A stretch of DNA of 64,000 bases from Phaeobacter sp. J2-8 (GCF_022867865.1 NZ_JALIEC010000006.1:1-64000), one strand, 5' to 3'; positions 43,326 to 51,488 are shown, counted from the first letter of the stretch. Program-made: numbers and translations. The notes: generated by a model not told the origin, from the letters alone.

Positions 43326-43372
43326 CCGCCGCCAGAGTATTGCCCGATACCCGCCCCGGCATGGTCGCAGGC
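43326..43372. promoter_or_regulatory. Operator module 2 (SCP2-proximal), inverted copy
   Basis: The reverse complement repeats module 1: GCCTGCGACCATGCCG, then GGTATCG with a partner ATAC (GTAT-TGCCCG-ATAC at 43337-43350 on the plus strand). It lies about 50 bases upstream of the GTG start at 43424. Each divergent promoter thus has its own copy, mirrored about the centre near 43298. Confidence 0.7.
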
Positions 43373-43423
43373 TGGTCCGGCGTGGCATCCTTGCGCGACA
43401 CTTATGCCAAAGGAGGGCCCCCG

Positions 43424-43804
43424 GTGCTGGCCATTTTCCAAGATATTCAGGCCCGTTTGAACGACACACCCCACCTGATGCGGCTTGGGCGGTTGTTTTC
43501 GGAAACCGTGCTGATCGAGATCGACAGCGAAGAATTCTATCTGCGCTTTGATCGGGGTCGGCTGGTTGATGTCACCCCCGGACCCAGCCGCAAGACGCCC
43601 TGGCGTTTTGCCTTGCGCACCGATGCAGAGGCCCTGCACCGGTTCTGGTGCGCCCGGCCCGAACCGGGGTTTCATGACATCTTTGGTCTGGTCAAAATCG
43701 GCCGCGGGCGGATCGACGGCGACATTCTGTGCCTCGTCAAGAACCTGCGGTTTTTCAAGGACGTCATGGCGCTCGCGCGTCACAAGGAAGGGGTCACCGC
43801 ATGA
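43424..43804 (+). CDS. SCP2-like (sterol-carrier-type) small protein
   Basis: A 126-residue protein whose pattern (VLIEIDSEEFYLRFDRGRLV, WRFALRTDAEALHRFWCA, a final long helix FFKDVMALARH) resembles the SCP2 fold, which binds hydrophobic ligands. GTG 43424 is chosen because AGGAGGG precedes it; the frame is open far upstream through the operators, which I reject as coding. It overlaps the next gene (ATGA). Its proximity to catA and shared operators suggest a role in aromatic metabolism, perhaps as a ligand-holding partner of the hydrolase. Confidence 0.7.
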   Translation: MLAIFQDIQARLNDTPHLMRLGRLFSETVLIEIDSEEFYLRFDRGRLVDVTPGPSRKTPWRFALRTDAEALHRFWCARPEPGFHDIFGLVKIGRGRIDGDILCLVKNLRFFKDVMALARHKEGVTA

Positions 43805-44658
43805 GCATCGAACCGATCACAGGCCGCTATCTGACCGTTGATGTCGCAGGCGCGCCCCGGCGGATTTACTTTGAAGAAGCCGGTCAGGGGCAGGCTGTTC
43901 TCTGTCTGCATACCGCTGGCGCGGACAGCCGCCAATGGCGGCATCTGATGAACGATGCAGAGGTCACCGCCACGCATCGGCTGATTGCCTTTGACATGCC
44001 CTGGCATGGAAAATCCCTGCCGCCGGAGGGGTTCGAAACCGAAGAATACCTCTTGACCACAGAGGCCTATATCGAAACCGTTCTGGCGGTGATCGACGGG
44101 CTTGGGCTTGAAAAACCGGTGCTGGCGGGCTGTTCGATGGGCGGGCGGATTGCATTGCAACTGGCGGCGCTGCATGGCGACAGGTTCAGTGGCTTTATCG
44201 CGATCGAGGCGTCGGATTTTCAAGCGGCCTGGTATGACATCGACTGGTTTCACCGCCCCGACGCCCATGGTGGCGAAATGGGGGCGGCGCTGGTGTCAGC
44301 CAATATTTCGCCCTTTGCCCCCGATCAAGAGCGGTGGAATACCCTTTGGATGTTCATGCAAAGCGGCCCCGGTGTGTTTCGCGGCGATCTGAGCTTTTAT
44401 ACTCAGGACAAGAGCCTGATTGACCGGCTGGGCCAGATAAAGACCGACAACACCCCGGTGCATCTGATCGTCGGGGCCTATGATATGACCTGCACGCCCG
44501 AAGATGCCCGGCGCACCGCGGCCGCCATTCCCGGGGCGACGCTTGCCGTCATGGACGAGCTGGGGCATTTCCCGATGAGCGAACACCCGGCGGGGTTCCG
44601 GCCCTTCTTTGTCGATGCATTGGGGCGTATGCCCAGGGCGCGCTCGCAGGCGGCCTGA
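43801..44658 (+). CDS. Alpha/beta hydrolase (possible enol-lactonase-like)
   Basis: A 285-residue alpha/beta hydrolase. The oxyanion region is VLCLHTAGADSRQW, the nucleophile elbow is GCSMGGRIALQLA (serine), an aspartate lies in GAYDMTC, and the histidine is in DELGHFPMSEHP. Coupled by ATGA to the SCP2-like gene and under the mirrored cat operators. It could supply the 3-oxoadipate enol-lactone hydrolase (PcaD) step, which is otherwise missing here, or hydrolyse an ester precursor feeding benzoate or catechol. The sequence alone does not decide. Confidence 0.82.
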   Translation: MSIEPITGRYLTVDVAGAPRRIYFEEAGQGQAVLCLHTAGADSRQWRHLMNDAEVTATHRLIAFDMPWHGKSLPPEGFETEEYLLTTEAYIETVLAVIDGLGLEKPVLAGCSMGGRIALQLAALHGDRFSGFIAIEASDFQAAWYDIDWFHRPDAHGGEMGAALVSANISPFAPDQERWNTLWMFMQSGPGVFRGDLSFYTQDKSLIDRLGQIKTDNTPVHLIVGAYDMTCTPEDARRTAAAIPGATLAVMDELGHFPMSEHPAGFRPFFVDALGRMPRARSQAA

Positions 44659-44686
44659 GCCTTTTGGCGGATCGCTCGGGCTGTGG

Positions 44687-45784
44687 TCAGTCCGGTGATC
44701 CGTCCTGTGGCGCGGGGCGCATAAGGCGCGCGGCCAGCGGCGCGCCGATGATCACGATGACAACGCGCGTCAGGTGATGCGTGATCACATAGCCAAGATC
44801 CGCCCCCGCCACGATTGCCAGCACGGTCATTTCGGCCTGTCCGCCCGGCGCGAATGCCAGGAAGGCCGGCACCGGCAACCCCAGGCCCGCCATCGTGACC
44901 AGACCGGCGAACCCGGCCGCCAGCACCGCCAGCAAAAGAACATAGGCGATCCCCGCCGCCACCACCCGTGTGGCTTCGGCCCAAGTGACGCCGATGAATT
45001 GCACCCCGATCCCGCACCCGATCAGGAATTGCGCCACCAGAATGGCCTCGGCCGGGGGGCGAAAATGGATCACACCCGACAGCGACAGCGCCGCAGTGAC
45101 GATCATCGGCCCAAGGATGGATGCGCCGAACAACCCGATCCTTTCGCCACCTTTCCAACCGACCAAGGCCGCAAGGGCCATGAGAACCAGCTCGTGCACC
45201 GGCAGGCTGGCCATTGGTGCGCCTATCGGGTTGCTCAGGGTTGCGCCGTATAATTGCGTCAGGATGATCGGTGCGACCGCCACGATGATCAGCACGCGGG
45301 TGGCGTGCACCAGCGACAATGCACGCGGATTGCCGCCCGCTTCGATGCCAAAAATCACCATGTCCTGCAATCCGCCGGGCATGGCGGCGTAATAGGCGGT
45401 TGGCGCGTCGAACCCCCAGACCTTTCGAAAGAAGGGCACGCCGACAAGGGCGATCATACAGATGAACACCGGGATCAAGGCGACCGAAAGCGCCATGCGC
45501 GGCAGTTCGGCCAGAACATCCGGCGTGACCGAGGCACCAACAGCAACCCCCAGAATTGTGCGCGCCGCAATCGAAACCTGGCCGAACCCCTTTAGCGGCA
45601 CATGCAGCAAGGCCCCGACAAGACAGAATGTCATCGGGCCAAACAGATAGGGCAGCGGCAGGTCCAGCCACCAGAACAATGCGGTGCCCGCCAGGGCCAG
45701 AATGACGGTTGTGCCGCGGCTGATGGCGGGGTGGTGCAGATCCTTGCGCAAACGAGTTCCTCTGCGGCTTGACCCATGCTGCAT
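44687..45784 (-). CDS. AbrB-family (duplicated) integral membrane protein
   Basis: A 365-residue membrane protein with about ten hydrophobic segments in two similar halves: LFGPMTFCLVGALLHVPLKG and later a second FGASILGPMIVTAALSL, with AMPGGLQDMVIFG and FAPGGQAEMTVLA as paired conserved loops. This is the bacterial AbrB/AmoA-like membrane family (COG3180 style), sometimes annotated as putative ammonia monooxygenase, a label with no support here. Function is unknown; transport is likely. It is divergent from a GntR regulator across a spacer of only 25 bases. Confidence 0.8.
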   Translation of the reverse strand: MQHGSSRRGTRLRKDLHHPAISRGTTVILALAGTALFWWLDLPLPYLFGPMTFCLVGALLHVPLKGFGQVSIAARTILGVAVGASVTPDVLAELPRMALSVALIPVFICMIALVGVPFFRKVWGFDAPTAYYAAMPGGLQDMVIFGIEAGGNPRALSLVHATRVLIIVAVAPIILTQLYGATLSNPIGAPMASLPVHELVLMALAALVGWKGGERIGLFGASILGPMIVTAALSLSGVIHFRPPAEAILVAQFLIGCGIGVQFIGVTWAEATRVVAAGIAYVLLLAVLAAGFAGLVTMAGLGLPVPAFLAFAPGGQAEMTVLAIVAGADLGYVITHHLTRVVIVIIGAPLAARLMRPAPQDGSPD

Positions 45785-45808
45785 ACGCCTGTATCCAAAT
45801 GTATGCAA
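45780..45808. promoter_or_regulatory. Putative GntR operator in the divergent AbrB/GntR spacer
   Basis: TGCATAC (45780-45786) is inverted as GTATGCA (45801-45807), and TGTATCCAA/TGTATGCAA form a 10-base-period direct repeat at 45790 and 45800. The element spans both start regions, so binding would block both genes. Confidence 0.6.
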
Positions 45809-45809
45809 T

Positions 45810-46496
45810 ATGGATGAACCTGAAATGCCCAACGATGACGACAGCGCCCCGCAGGGCAATGCCGCCTATATCAAGTTGCTGGATGCGCTGCGCGCGGGCC
45901 GTATCGGCCCCGGTGACCGGCTGCGCGAAACCGAGCTGGCGGAACAGTTCGGCGTATCCCGCACCCCTGTGCGGGAGGCCATTCGCCAGCTGGAGGCCGA
46001 CGGCATCGTGACACATATCCCGCGACAGGGGGCCAGCATCCGAACCCTCGACTATGCCGAGGTCATGGATCTGTATGAAATGCGCGCGGTGCTGGAGGGC
46101 ACAGCAGCAAGGCTGGCGGCGCGGGCCGCGTCGGATATCGAAATCGACGAGCTTTTTGATATGAACAAGGCCTTGGCCGAGGTCGGACATGGCCCGGAGG
46201 CCTTTGTCCTGAACCGGCAATTCCATGCCGCGATCCTGGATGCGGCCAAGAACCGGTTTCTGTCACGGTCGATCAAGACACTGCAAAAGGCGCTGATGAT
46301 CCTTGGCCCCACCACCCTGACCGAACCGGATCGGTTTGAAAAAGCCGCCAGCGAACACATGGACATTCTGGAGGCGATCAAGGCGCGCGATGGTCAGCGC
46401 GCCGAAAGCGCGATGCGCACCCATATCGAAACGGCGCAGCGGGTGCGGGTGCGTGCCCTGCGGGCGCGACCGAGCTTTGACGGTGATATGCTGTAA
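45810..46496 (+). CDS. GntR-family regulator, FCD subfamily
   Basis: A 228-residue FadR-type GntR regulator. The winged helix is at about 20-85 (LREGRI-like GRIGPGDRLRETELAEQFGV, SRTPVREAIRQLEADGIV), followed by the all-helical FCD domain (YEMRAVLEGTAARLAARA, then HAAILDAAKN and EHMDILEAIKARD). The histidines and acidic residues in the FCD domain are suitable for metal and carboxylate-ligand binding. Starts at 45810 or 45825 are both possible. It probably controls itself and the divergent AbrB-type membrane protein, consistent with an organic acid as effector. Confidence 0.87.
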   Translation: MDEPEMPNDDDSAPQGNAAYIKLLDALRAGRIGPGDRLRETELAEQFGVSRTPVREAIRQLEADGIVTHIPRQGASIRTLDYAEVMDLYEMRAVLEGTAARLAARAASDIEIDELFDMNKALAEVGHGPEAFVLNRQFHAAILDAAKNRFLSRSIKTLQKALMILGPTTLTEPDRFEKAASEHMDILEAIKARDGQRAESAMRTHIETAQRVRVRALRARPSFDGDML

Positions 46497-46597
46497 CCGG
46501 GATATGCCGGGCCGCTGGATAGAGCGATCCGCCAGACCGCAGGGTCAAGCACGGGTTAAAACACAGGCCAAATCAAGGGCCAGATTTGGGCCAGACG

Positions 46598-47668
46598 TCA
46601 GCCGGAAATCCTGATCCCGATCTTGCCCAGATGTGTTTTGGCCAAAAATGCCTCTTGCGCGGCGCGCAGATCACGCAAGGGGAAGGTCTCTGCGATCATG
46701 GGTTGGATTTCATCCGCTTCGATATAGCGGATCAGACCGGTGAAGACGTCCGGGGCCTGACGGGTGCTGCCGATCAGGGTCAGATCCTTCAGATAAAGCG
46801 TTCTGAGATCAAGCTCGACAATCGGGCCTGCAATGGCCCCCGAGGTCACGTAACGCCCCCGGACAACCAGCGCATTCAGCAATTCGGACCAGCGCGCCCC
46901 GCCCACAAGGTCCAGCACCACGTCAAAGGCATCTTCGGGCAGGGCAGCGTCACGGTCCAGAACGGCATCGGCCCCAAGCGCGCGCAGCGCCGCCATCTTG
47001 GCCGTGCTGGTCACAGCCGTGACATGCGCCCCCCGCCGTTTGGCCAGCTGCACCGCCGCCGAACCAACCCCGCCAGAGGCCCCGGTGATCAGCACCCGTT
47101 CGCCGCCCAGGGCCGCCCGCTGGATCATGCCCTCGGCGGTGGAGAAAGCGCAGGGAAAAGACGCAAGCTCGACATCCGTGCGGGGGCTTTCTATCTGCAG
47201 CGCATGGTCGGCATCGACGCAGGTGTATTCGGCGAAACCGCCGTTCAATTCCGATCCAAAAGTGACAAGCGTGTCGGGCCCCGCGCCTCTGGGGCGATGC
47301 ATTGGCCGCACCAACACGCGTTGGCCCAGACGCGCGCTGTTGACGTCCGCGCCGACGGCCACAATCTCTCCGCAGCAATCCGCGCCCTGAATGCGCGGAA
47401 AGCTGAGCGCCCCGGACCAGCCGCCATCACCATCCGACAGGCCGCCATATCCATCAGTGGCCGCTATGGCGGTGTCGCCCCGCACGGATTTGGAATACCA
47501 GCCGGTGCGCGTGTTCACATCCGTATTGTTCACCGAAGAAGCGCCAACGCGGATCAGCACCTCTGCCGCGTTGGGGCGGGGAACCGGCATATCGTCGCGC
47601 CATTCCAGCTTTTCCAGCCCGCCGTGACCGGTCAGCACAACGGCGTTCATTGTTTCGGGAAGGGCCAT
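46598..47668 (-). CDS. MDR-family zinc-type alcohol dehydrogenase/quinone oxidoreductase
   Basis: A 356-residue medium-chain dehydrogenase/reductase. The GroES-like N-terminal half has SSVNNTDVNTRTGWY and IQGADCCGEIVAVG, and the Rossmann turn is VLITGASGGVGSAAVQLAKR. The usual structural-zinc cysteine cluster is absent, so it looks like the quinone-oxidoreductase/enoyl-reductase side of the family. ATG 47668 follows GGAG. Divergent from a TetR regulator with two palindromic sites between them; likely an inducible reductase for a reactive carbonyl or quinone. Confidence 0.85.
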   Translation of the reverse strand: MALPETMNAVVLTGHGGLEKLEWRDDMPVPRPNAAEVLIRVGASSVNNTDVNTRTGWYSKSVRGDTAIAATDGYGGLSDGDGGWSGALSFPRIQGADCCGEIVAVGADVNSARLGQRVLVRPMHRPRGAGPDTLVTFGSELNGGFAEYTCVDADHALQIESPRTDVELASFPCAFSTAEGMIQRAALGGERVLITGASGGVGSAAVQLAKRRGAHVTAVTSTAKMAALRALGADAVLDRDAALPEDAFDVVLDLVGGARWSELLNALVVRGRYVTSGAIAGPIVELDLRTLYLKDLTLIGSTRQAPDVFTGLIRYIEADEIQPMIAETFPLRDLRAAQEAFLAKTHLGKIGIRISG

Positions 47669-47684
47669 TGCTGTTTTCTCCGGT

Positions 47685-47728
47685 GTAGAATGATCGCTCT
47701 ACTTGCGTGTGTAGAGCGAGCGTTCTAC
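47685..47728. promoter_or_regulatory. Double TetR operator
   Basis: Two 18-base sites, GTAGAATGATCGCTCTAC (47685-47702) and GTAGAGCGAGCGTTCTAC (47711-47728), each a GTAGA-N8-TCTAC dyad. They are inverted copies of one another at 16 of 18 positions, with centres 26 bases apart. They fill the 70-base spacer between the oxidoreductase and TetR starts. Confidence 0.85.
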
Positions 47729-47738
47729 ATGGTCAAGC

Positions 47739-48287
47739 ATGACAGATACGATGGGCAAGATCTCGGCAGGATTAGAGCGCGCTTTTGCCAGCCGCGGCTT
47801 TGCCGAGCCGAGCGTTGATGACCTGCGCGACGCTGCGGGCGTCAGCCTGCGCACCTTGTACAAATACACGCCTTCGCGTGCGGAAATGGTGCTTGCGGCG
47901 CTGGAGTTTCGCCACCGCCGTTATCTTGTCCATGTGTTTGACGGGCTGCCGTCAGATCCGCAGAGGGCGCTGGACGCGATTTTTGGTCGTGTGGGGGATT
48001 GGATGGCGACCGAGACGGCGCATGGCTGTCTCTTTCATGCGGCTGTCGCGGCGGATCCGGGCAGCGCGCCGCTCCGCGGTTTGCTGGACCGTCACAAGGC
48101 AGAGGTGGCGCAACGTGCCGCGGAGGTATGCGATTTGGCGCGCGCCGAAGACGGCCAGCAAACGGATGCGGGCACGGCGCTTCTGTTGATCCTTGAGGGG
48201 TTGACCCAGACCTGGCCGCTGCGGGGCAGGGCGGCGGTCGATGCCGCCAAACAGCTGGGTCAAATGCTGCACCAATCTGCGCATTGA
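47739..48287 (+). CDS. TetR-family repressor
   Basis: A 182-residue TetR protein. The N-terminal helix-turn-helix is FASRGFAEPSVDDLRDAAGV followed by SLRTLYKYTPSRAEMVLAAL; the C-terminal ligand-binding helices include TETAHGCLFHAAVAADPGSA. ATG 47739 has no clear ribosome-binding site and lies only 11 bases past the second operator, so the mRNA may be leaderless or short-leadered. It probably represses itself and the divergent oxidoreductase. Confidence 0.87.
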   Translation: MTDTMGKISAGLERAFASRGFAEPSVDDLRDAAGVSLRTLYKYTPSRAEMVLAALEFRHRRYLVHVFDGLPSDPQRALDAIFGRVGDWMATETAHGCLFHAAVAADPGSAPLRGLLDRHKAEVAQRAAEVCDLARAEDGQQTDAGTALLLILEGLTQTWPLRGRAAVDAAKQLGQMLHQSAH

Positions 48288-48355
48288 TCGGCCATTTCCG
48301 GTTTCGCGGCCCTGTTGTTGCGGGCTCAAACGACCGTTGCCGACCAAAACGAATT

Positions 48356-48377
48356 GTGCCCCGGATGTCCGGGGCAC
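48356..48377. terminator. Hairpin between TetR and lyxose-isomerase-like genes
   Basis: GTGCCCCGGA (48356-48365) and TCCGGGGCAC (48368-48377) form a perfect inverted repeat, probably eight pairs with a six-base loop. No T run follows on either strand. The 187-base spacer also holds CCCGCGC/GCGCGGG at 48428-48434 and 48457-48463. Termination for the convergent genes is the simplest reading. Confidence 0.5.
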
Positions 48378-48474
48378 GCGATGGATCTTTGATCTGCTGT
48401 CCGGCTGGTGTCAGCCTGATTTCTGGTCCCGCGCGGGCAAATTAATCTGTCGCCTGGCGCGGGATGCGGGGCGG

Positions 48475-49161
48475 TCAGCCCAGCCAGGTCTGGTAATCGC
48501 TGACCAACAGATGCTTTGGATCGGTGTCTTCTTCGATTTTGGCAAAGCGGCCGATGGGATCGCGAAAGATATTGTCGGTTTCGTCGTCGTTCACGGTCGA
48601 CACTTCACCAATCAGAACATCGCCGCCCTCACCCCAGAACGCATGCCAGTCGCCGGGCATCAGCGTGACGCTTTCCCCCGGTGCCAATTGCAGCTTTTCA
48701 CCCGGGGCATAATCGCGCTGAATACCGTCGCAGAACACGGTGCCGCCGCGATCTTCGGCAAATTTGCCCTGATCATCCGATCCGAAAAGCTCTACCACCA
48801 AAGTGGCGCCGCCGCGGTTGATGATGTCCTCGGCCTTGATCACATGGGTGTGCATCGGGCTCAGCTGATCCTGACGCGAAATCAGCAGCTTTTCGGCATA
48901 ACACATGCCGCCACCGCGTTGAAGATCGGCCAGCCGCCCATTGCGCAGGGTAAACAGGAACAGGCCCATCTTGTCGAAATCGCCATCGCCGTAATCCGTG
49001 ATGTCCCACCCATTGCGCGCGTCGATCACATTGCGGGCCTTGTCCTTGTTTGCCTTGAACTCTTCCGGGGTCCAATAGGCAAAAGGCGGCAGAACAAACC
49101 CGAATTGACGCATCATGTCGTCGGCGTTCTGAATAATATCATTGATACGGGAGCGTTTCAT
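48475..49161 (-). CDS. D-lyxose ketol-isomerase-like cupin
   Basis: A 228-residue cupin enzyme matching the D-lyxose isomerase family, which interconverts D-lyxose with D-xylulose and D-mannose with D-fructose. Metal-ligand candidates are in MHTHVIKAEDIINRGGATLV (two histidines and a glutamate) and GDWHAFWGEGG (third histidine), and YAEKLLISRQDQLSPMHTH is typical. ATG 49161 overlaps the stop of the glycosidase gene (ATGA). It is the last gene of the sugar operon and would feed the released sugar into central metabolism. Confidence 0.85.
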   Translation of the reverse strand: MKRSRINDIIQNADDMMRQFGFVLPPFAYWTPEEFKANKDKARNVIDARNGWDITDYGDGDFDKMGLFLFTLRNGRLADLQRGGGMCYAEKLLISRQDQLSPMHTHVIKAEDIINRGGATLVVELFGSDDQGKFAEDRGGTVFCDGIQRDYAPGEKLQLAPGESVTLMPGDWHAFWGEGGDVLIGEVSTVNDDETDNIFRDPIGRFAKIEEDTDPKHLLVSDYQTWLG

Positions 49162-50435
49162 GCTGCGACCTCGTGGGTTTCAAGAATTTCAATCACCATT
49201 GCAGCAGTCCAAGTAAAATGCGCGCCACCGCAGGGTTCTGCGGTGATCGGGTCGTAATATTCGGCAAAGCCGCTTTGATGAATCAGCCGAACACAGTCGG
49301 CCATGATGCGGCTGACCATATCCATTTGTCCGGCGCGTTCCAACCCGTCGGCGATCATGTAATTGACGATAAGCCAGACCGGCCCACGCCAATAGCGCAA
49401 TCCGTCAAATTCCGGCATGGTTGGATCGTGGCTGGGCACCAGATAGCCGCAGGTTTCGGCCAATGTCGCGATCCGGGCCGACAATGCGGCGGTCCTTTCG
49501 GGCGGGAGCGGCGCAAAAGCCGCCAGAATGCCGGCAATCGACGGGCTGTCGATCAGGCGGTCAATGGTGCGATCAAGACACAGATACTGGCCGCGTGCAC
49601 CGCACCAGAGCGTTTCCATCGCCGCGCTGCCGCGATCTGCCATGGCCTGGGCTTGTGCGGCGATCTCTGGCTCGTCCAGTTGTTGGGCAAGTGCGGCCAG
49701 ATCGGCGCAGGACCGGATCAGGATTGCGTTGAAACCGGGATCTACCACCTGAAAGGGCGAAGCATCATGAAGCTGGTCATTGTCCCAGCCCAGCTCGCGG
49801 AAGCGCTGTACCAGCCAGATGTAGCGTTTGTATTGTTCGTCGGTCGGGCGGTGCGCCGGATTGGCATGGGTGGTGTCGCGCCGGGTAAAGGGCTGTACCC
49901 CCTCGGTCGGGACACGTTCAAACGCCTTGTCCCAGTCGACCGAATTGTCACGGCCGGATTCCCAGGGGTGAATGATGGCGACCAGCCCGGTGCCCTGGGG
50001 GTCACGGCAGCGAAAGAACCACTGATGCCAGGCATGGATGCGCGGCAGCAAGGCACGCGCGCGTTCGGTTGCCAGTGTCTTGTCGCGGGCCCGTTCGAAA
50101 ATCCGCCGCGCGGCAAACCCCGTTACCGGGGGCTGGGTAATCCCGGAGGTCGGTGTGGGCCGCTGGGTGCCCCAGACCTCAGGCCCCGGAAAATACCCTT
50201 CGTCCATCTGATGAAAGATGATGTGCGGCACCATGCCGTCATCCCATTGATGTTCAAAGAGTGTGGCGATCTCGGTCCAGGCACGGGCCTCGTCGAAATG
50301 GGCAAATCCCAGCGCGCTCAGCGCACTGTCCCAGTTCCACTGAAACGGATAAAGCCCATGCGTCGGCACAGTATAGGTGCCACGATCATTGTCGCGAAGC
50401 ACCTGCTTCGCGTGTTCAATCAGTTCATTTGTCAT
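49158..50435 (-). CDS. GH63-like (alpha/alpha)6 glycosidase
   Basis: A 425-residue protein of the GH63/mannosylglycerate-hydrolase-like group. Conserved parts are FQWNWDSALSALGFAHFDEA, HIIFHQMDEGYFPGPEVWG, IIHPWESGRDNSVDW and LRYWRGPVWLIVNYMI, ending GGAHFTWTAAM. Acidic residues in WNWDS, PWESGRDNS and the C-terminal FAEYYDP are candidates for catalysis. No signal peptide, so it acts in the cytoplasm on an imported glycoside. ATG 50435 sits nine bases from the ATPase stop. Substrates of relatives include glucosyl- and mannosylglycerate; with a mannose/lyxose isomerase next door, a mannosyl compatible solute is an attractive guess. Confidence 0.78.
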   Translation of the reverse strand: MTNELIEHAKQVLRDNDRGTYTVPTHGLYPFQWNWDSALSALGFAHFDEARAWTEIATLFEHQWDDGMVPHIIFHQMDEGYFPGPEVWGTQRPTPTSGITQPPVTGFAARRIFERARDKTLATERARALLPRIHAWHQWFFRCRDPQGTGLVAIIHPWESGRDNSVDWDKAFERVPTEGVQPFTRRDTTHANPAHRPTDEQYKRYIWLVQRFRELGWDNDQLHDASPFQVVDPGFNAILIRSCADLAALAQQLDEPEIAAQAQAMADRGSAAMETLWCGARGQYLCLDRTIDRLIDSPSIAGILAAFAPLPPERTAALSARIATLAETCGYLVPSHDPTMPEFDGLRYWRGPVWLIVNYMIADGLERAGQMDMVSRIMADCVRLIHQSGFAEYYDPITAEPCGGAHFTWTAAMVIEILETHEVAA

Positions 50436-50444
50436 CAAAGAGCC

Positions 50445-51488
50445 TCAGGCAACCGCAAGGGTTGTTTCAGGATCGAACCAGCGGACGCGGTTCGATTGCG
50501 GAGCAAGGGTGAGCACCTCGCCGGGGCGGACGGTCATGTCACTGTCCAGCACGGCGCGGAACAGCGACCCGTCGATTTCACAGGTGACCAACAGATGCGC
50601 GCCCAGCGGTTCCACCACTTTTGCGGTGGCTTTCAGGCCCTCGGCGGCGGGCTGCATATCCTCGGGGCGGATGGCAAATTGCAGCTCTGGCTTGTCGGCG
50701 GTCGGGCCATCGAACAGCTGACCCGCCACAGTCCATTTTCCGGCGCCTGCCGGTTTGGCCCTGAGAAAGTTCATCGGCGGGTTGCCGATGAAGCTGGCCA
50801 CGAATTCGGCCGAGGGATTGCGATAGACCTCGATTGGCGAGGCCGCCTGAACGATCCGGCCCTGATGCATGACGCTGATCCGGTCTGCCATGCTCATGGC
50901 TTCGACCTGATCATGGGTCACATAGATTGCCGTGGTCTTGCTTTCGGCCAAAACACCCTTGAGCTCGGCGCGCATTTCCATCCGCAACAGCGCGTCCAGG
51001 TTCGACAGCGGTTCATCCATCAGGATCACATCCGGTTCCATCGCCAAGGCACGGGCCACGGCAACGCGCTGCCGCTGGCCGCCGGACAATTCGCCGGAAT
51101 AGCGTTTCAACAGCTGGTCAATATGCATCAGCGATGCGGTGCGTTCGACCCGGCGCGTGACCTCGTCATTTGGCAATTTCTGCATCCGCAGACCAAAACC
51201 GATGTTTTCAAACACCGTCAGATGCGGAAACACCGCATAGTTCTGAAACACCATCGCGATTCCACGGTCTTTTGGCGACAGATGGTCAATGCGCCGCCCG
51301 CCAATCCAAACCTCGCCCGAGGTGGCGGTTTCCAACCCGGCGATGATCCGCAGCAACGTGGATTTGCCACAGCCCGACGCCCCGAGAAGCACCATGAATT
51401 CCTGATCTGCAATGGTCAGGTTGATGTCGTGTAGCGCCTGATAGGCGCCAAAGGTCTTGGCGACATTCTTGATCTGAATTTCAGCCAT
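50445..51488 (-). CDS. Sugar ABC ATPase (MalK/UgpC type)
   Basis: A 347-residue CUT1-family ATPase. Walker A is GASGCGKSTLLRIIAG, the Q-loop is MVFQNYAVFPHL, the signature is LSGGQRQRVAVARAL, Walker B is ILMDEPLSNLD, and the C-terminal TOBE/regulatory region begins near QFAIRPEDMQ. ATG 51488 is chosen over an upstream reading at 51542 lacking family likeness. It energises the permeases at 51573 and 52445. Confidence 0.9.
   Translation of the reverse strand: MAEIQIKNVAKTFGAYQALHDINLTIADQEFMVLLGASGCGKSTLLRIIAGLETATSGEVWIGGRRIDHLSPKDRGIAMVFQNYAVFPHLTVFENIGFGLRMQKLPNDEVTRRVERTASLMHIDQLLKRYSGELSGGQRQRVAVARALAMEPDVILMDEPLSNLDALLRMEMRAELKGVLAESKTTAIYVTHDQVEAMSMADRISVMHQGRIVQAASPIEVYRNPSAEFVASFIGNPPMNFLRAKPAGAGKWTVAGQLFDGPTADKPELQFAIRPEDMQPAAEGLKATAKVVEPLGAHLLVTCEIDGSLFRAVLDSDMTVRPGEVLTLAPQSNRVRWFDPETTLAVA

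Noticed and set aside
43127-43423. Upstream extension of the SCP2-like gene
   Set aside because: The open frame runs through the mirrored operator modules and has arbitrary composition; GTG 43424 has a strong ribosome-binding site.
44687-45784. Ammonia monooxygenase
   Set aside because: The AbrB membrane family is sometimes given this name, but no copper-enzyme motifs or amo/pmo neighbours are present.
49173-51434. Plus-strand open frame of about 753 codons across the glycosidase and ATPase genes
   Set aside because: It runs antisense through two well-identified genes with Walker and glycosidase motifs, so it cannot be the coding strand.
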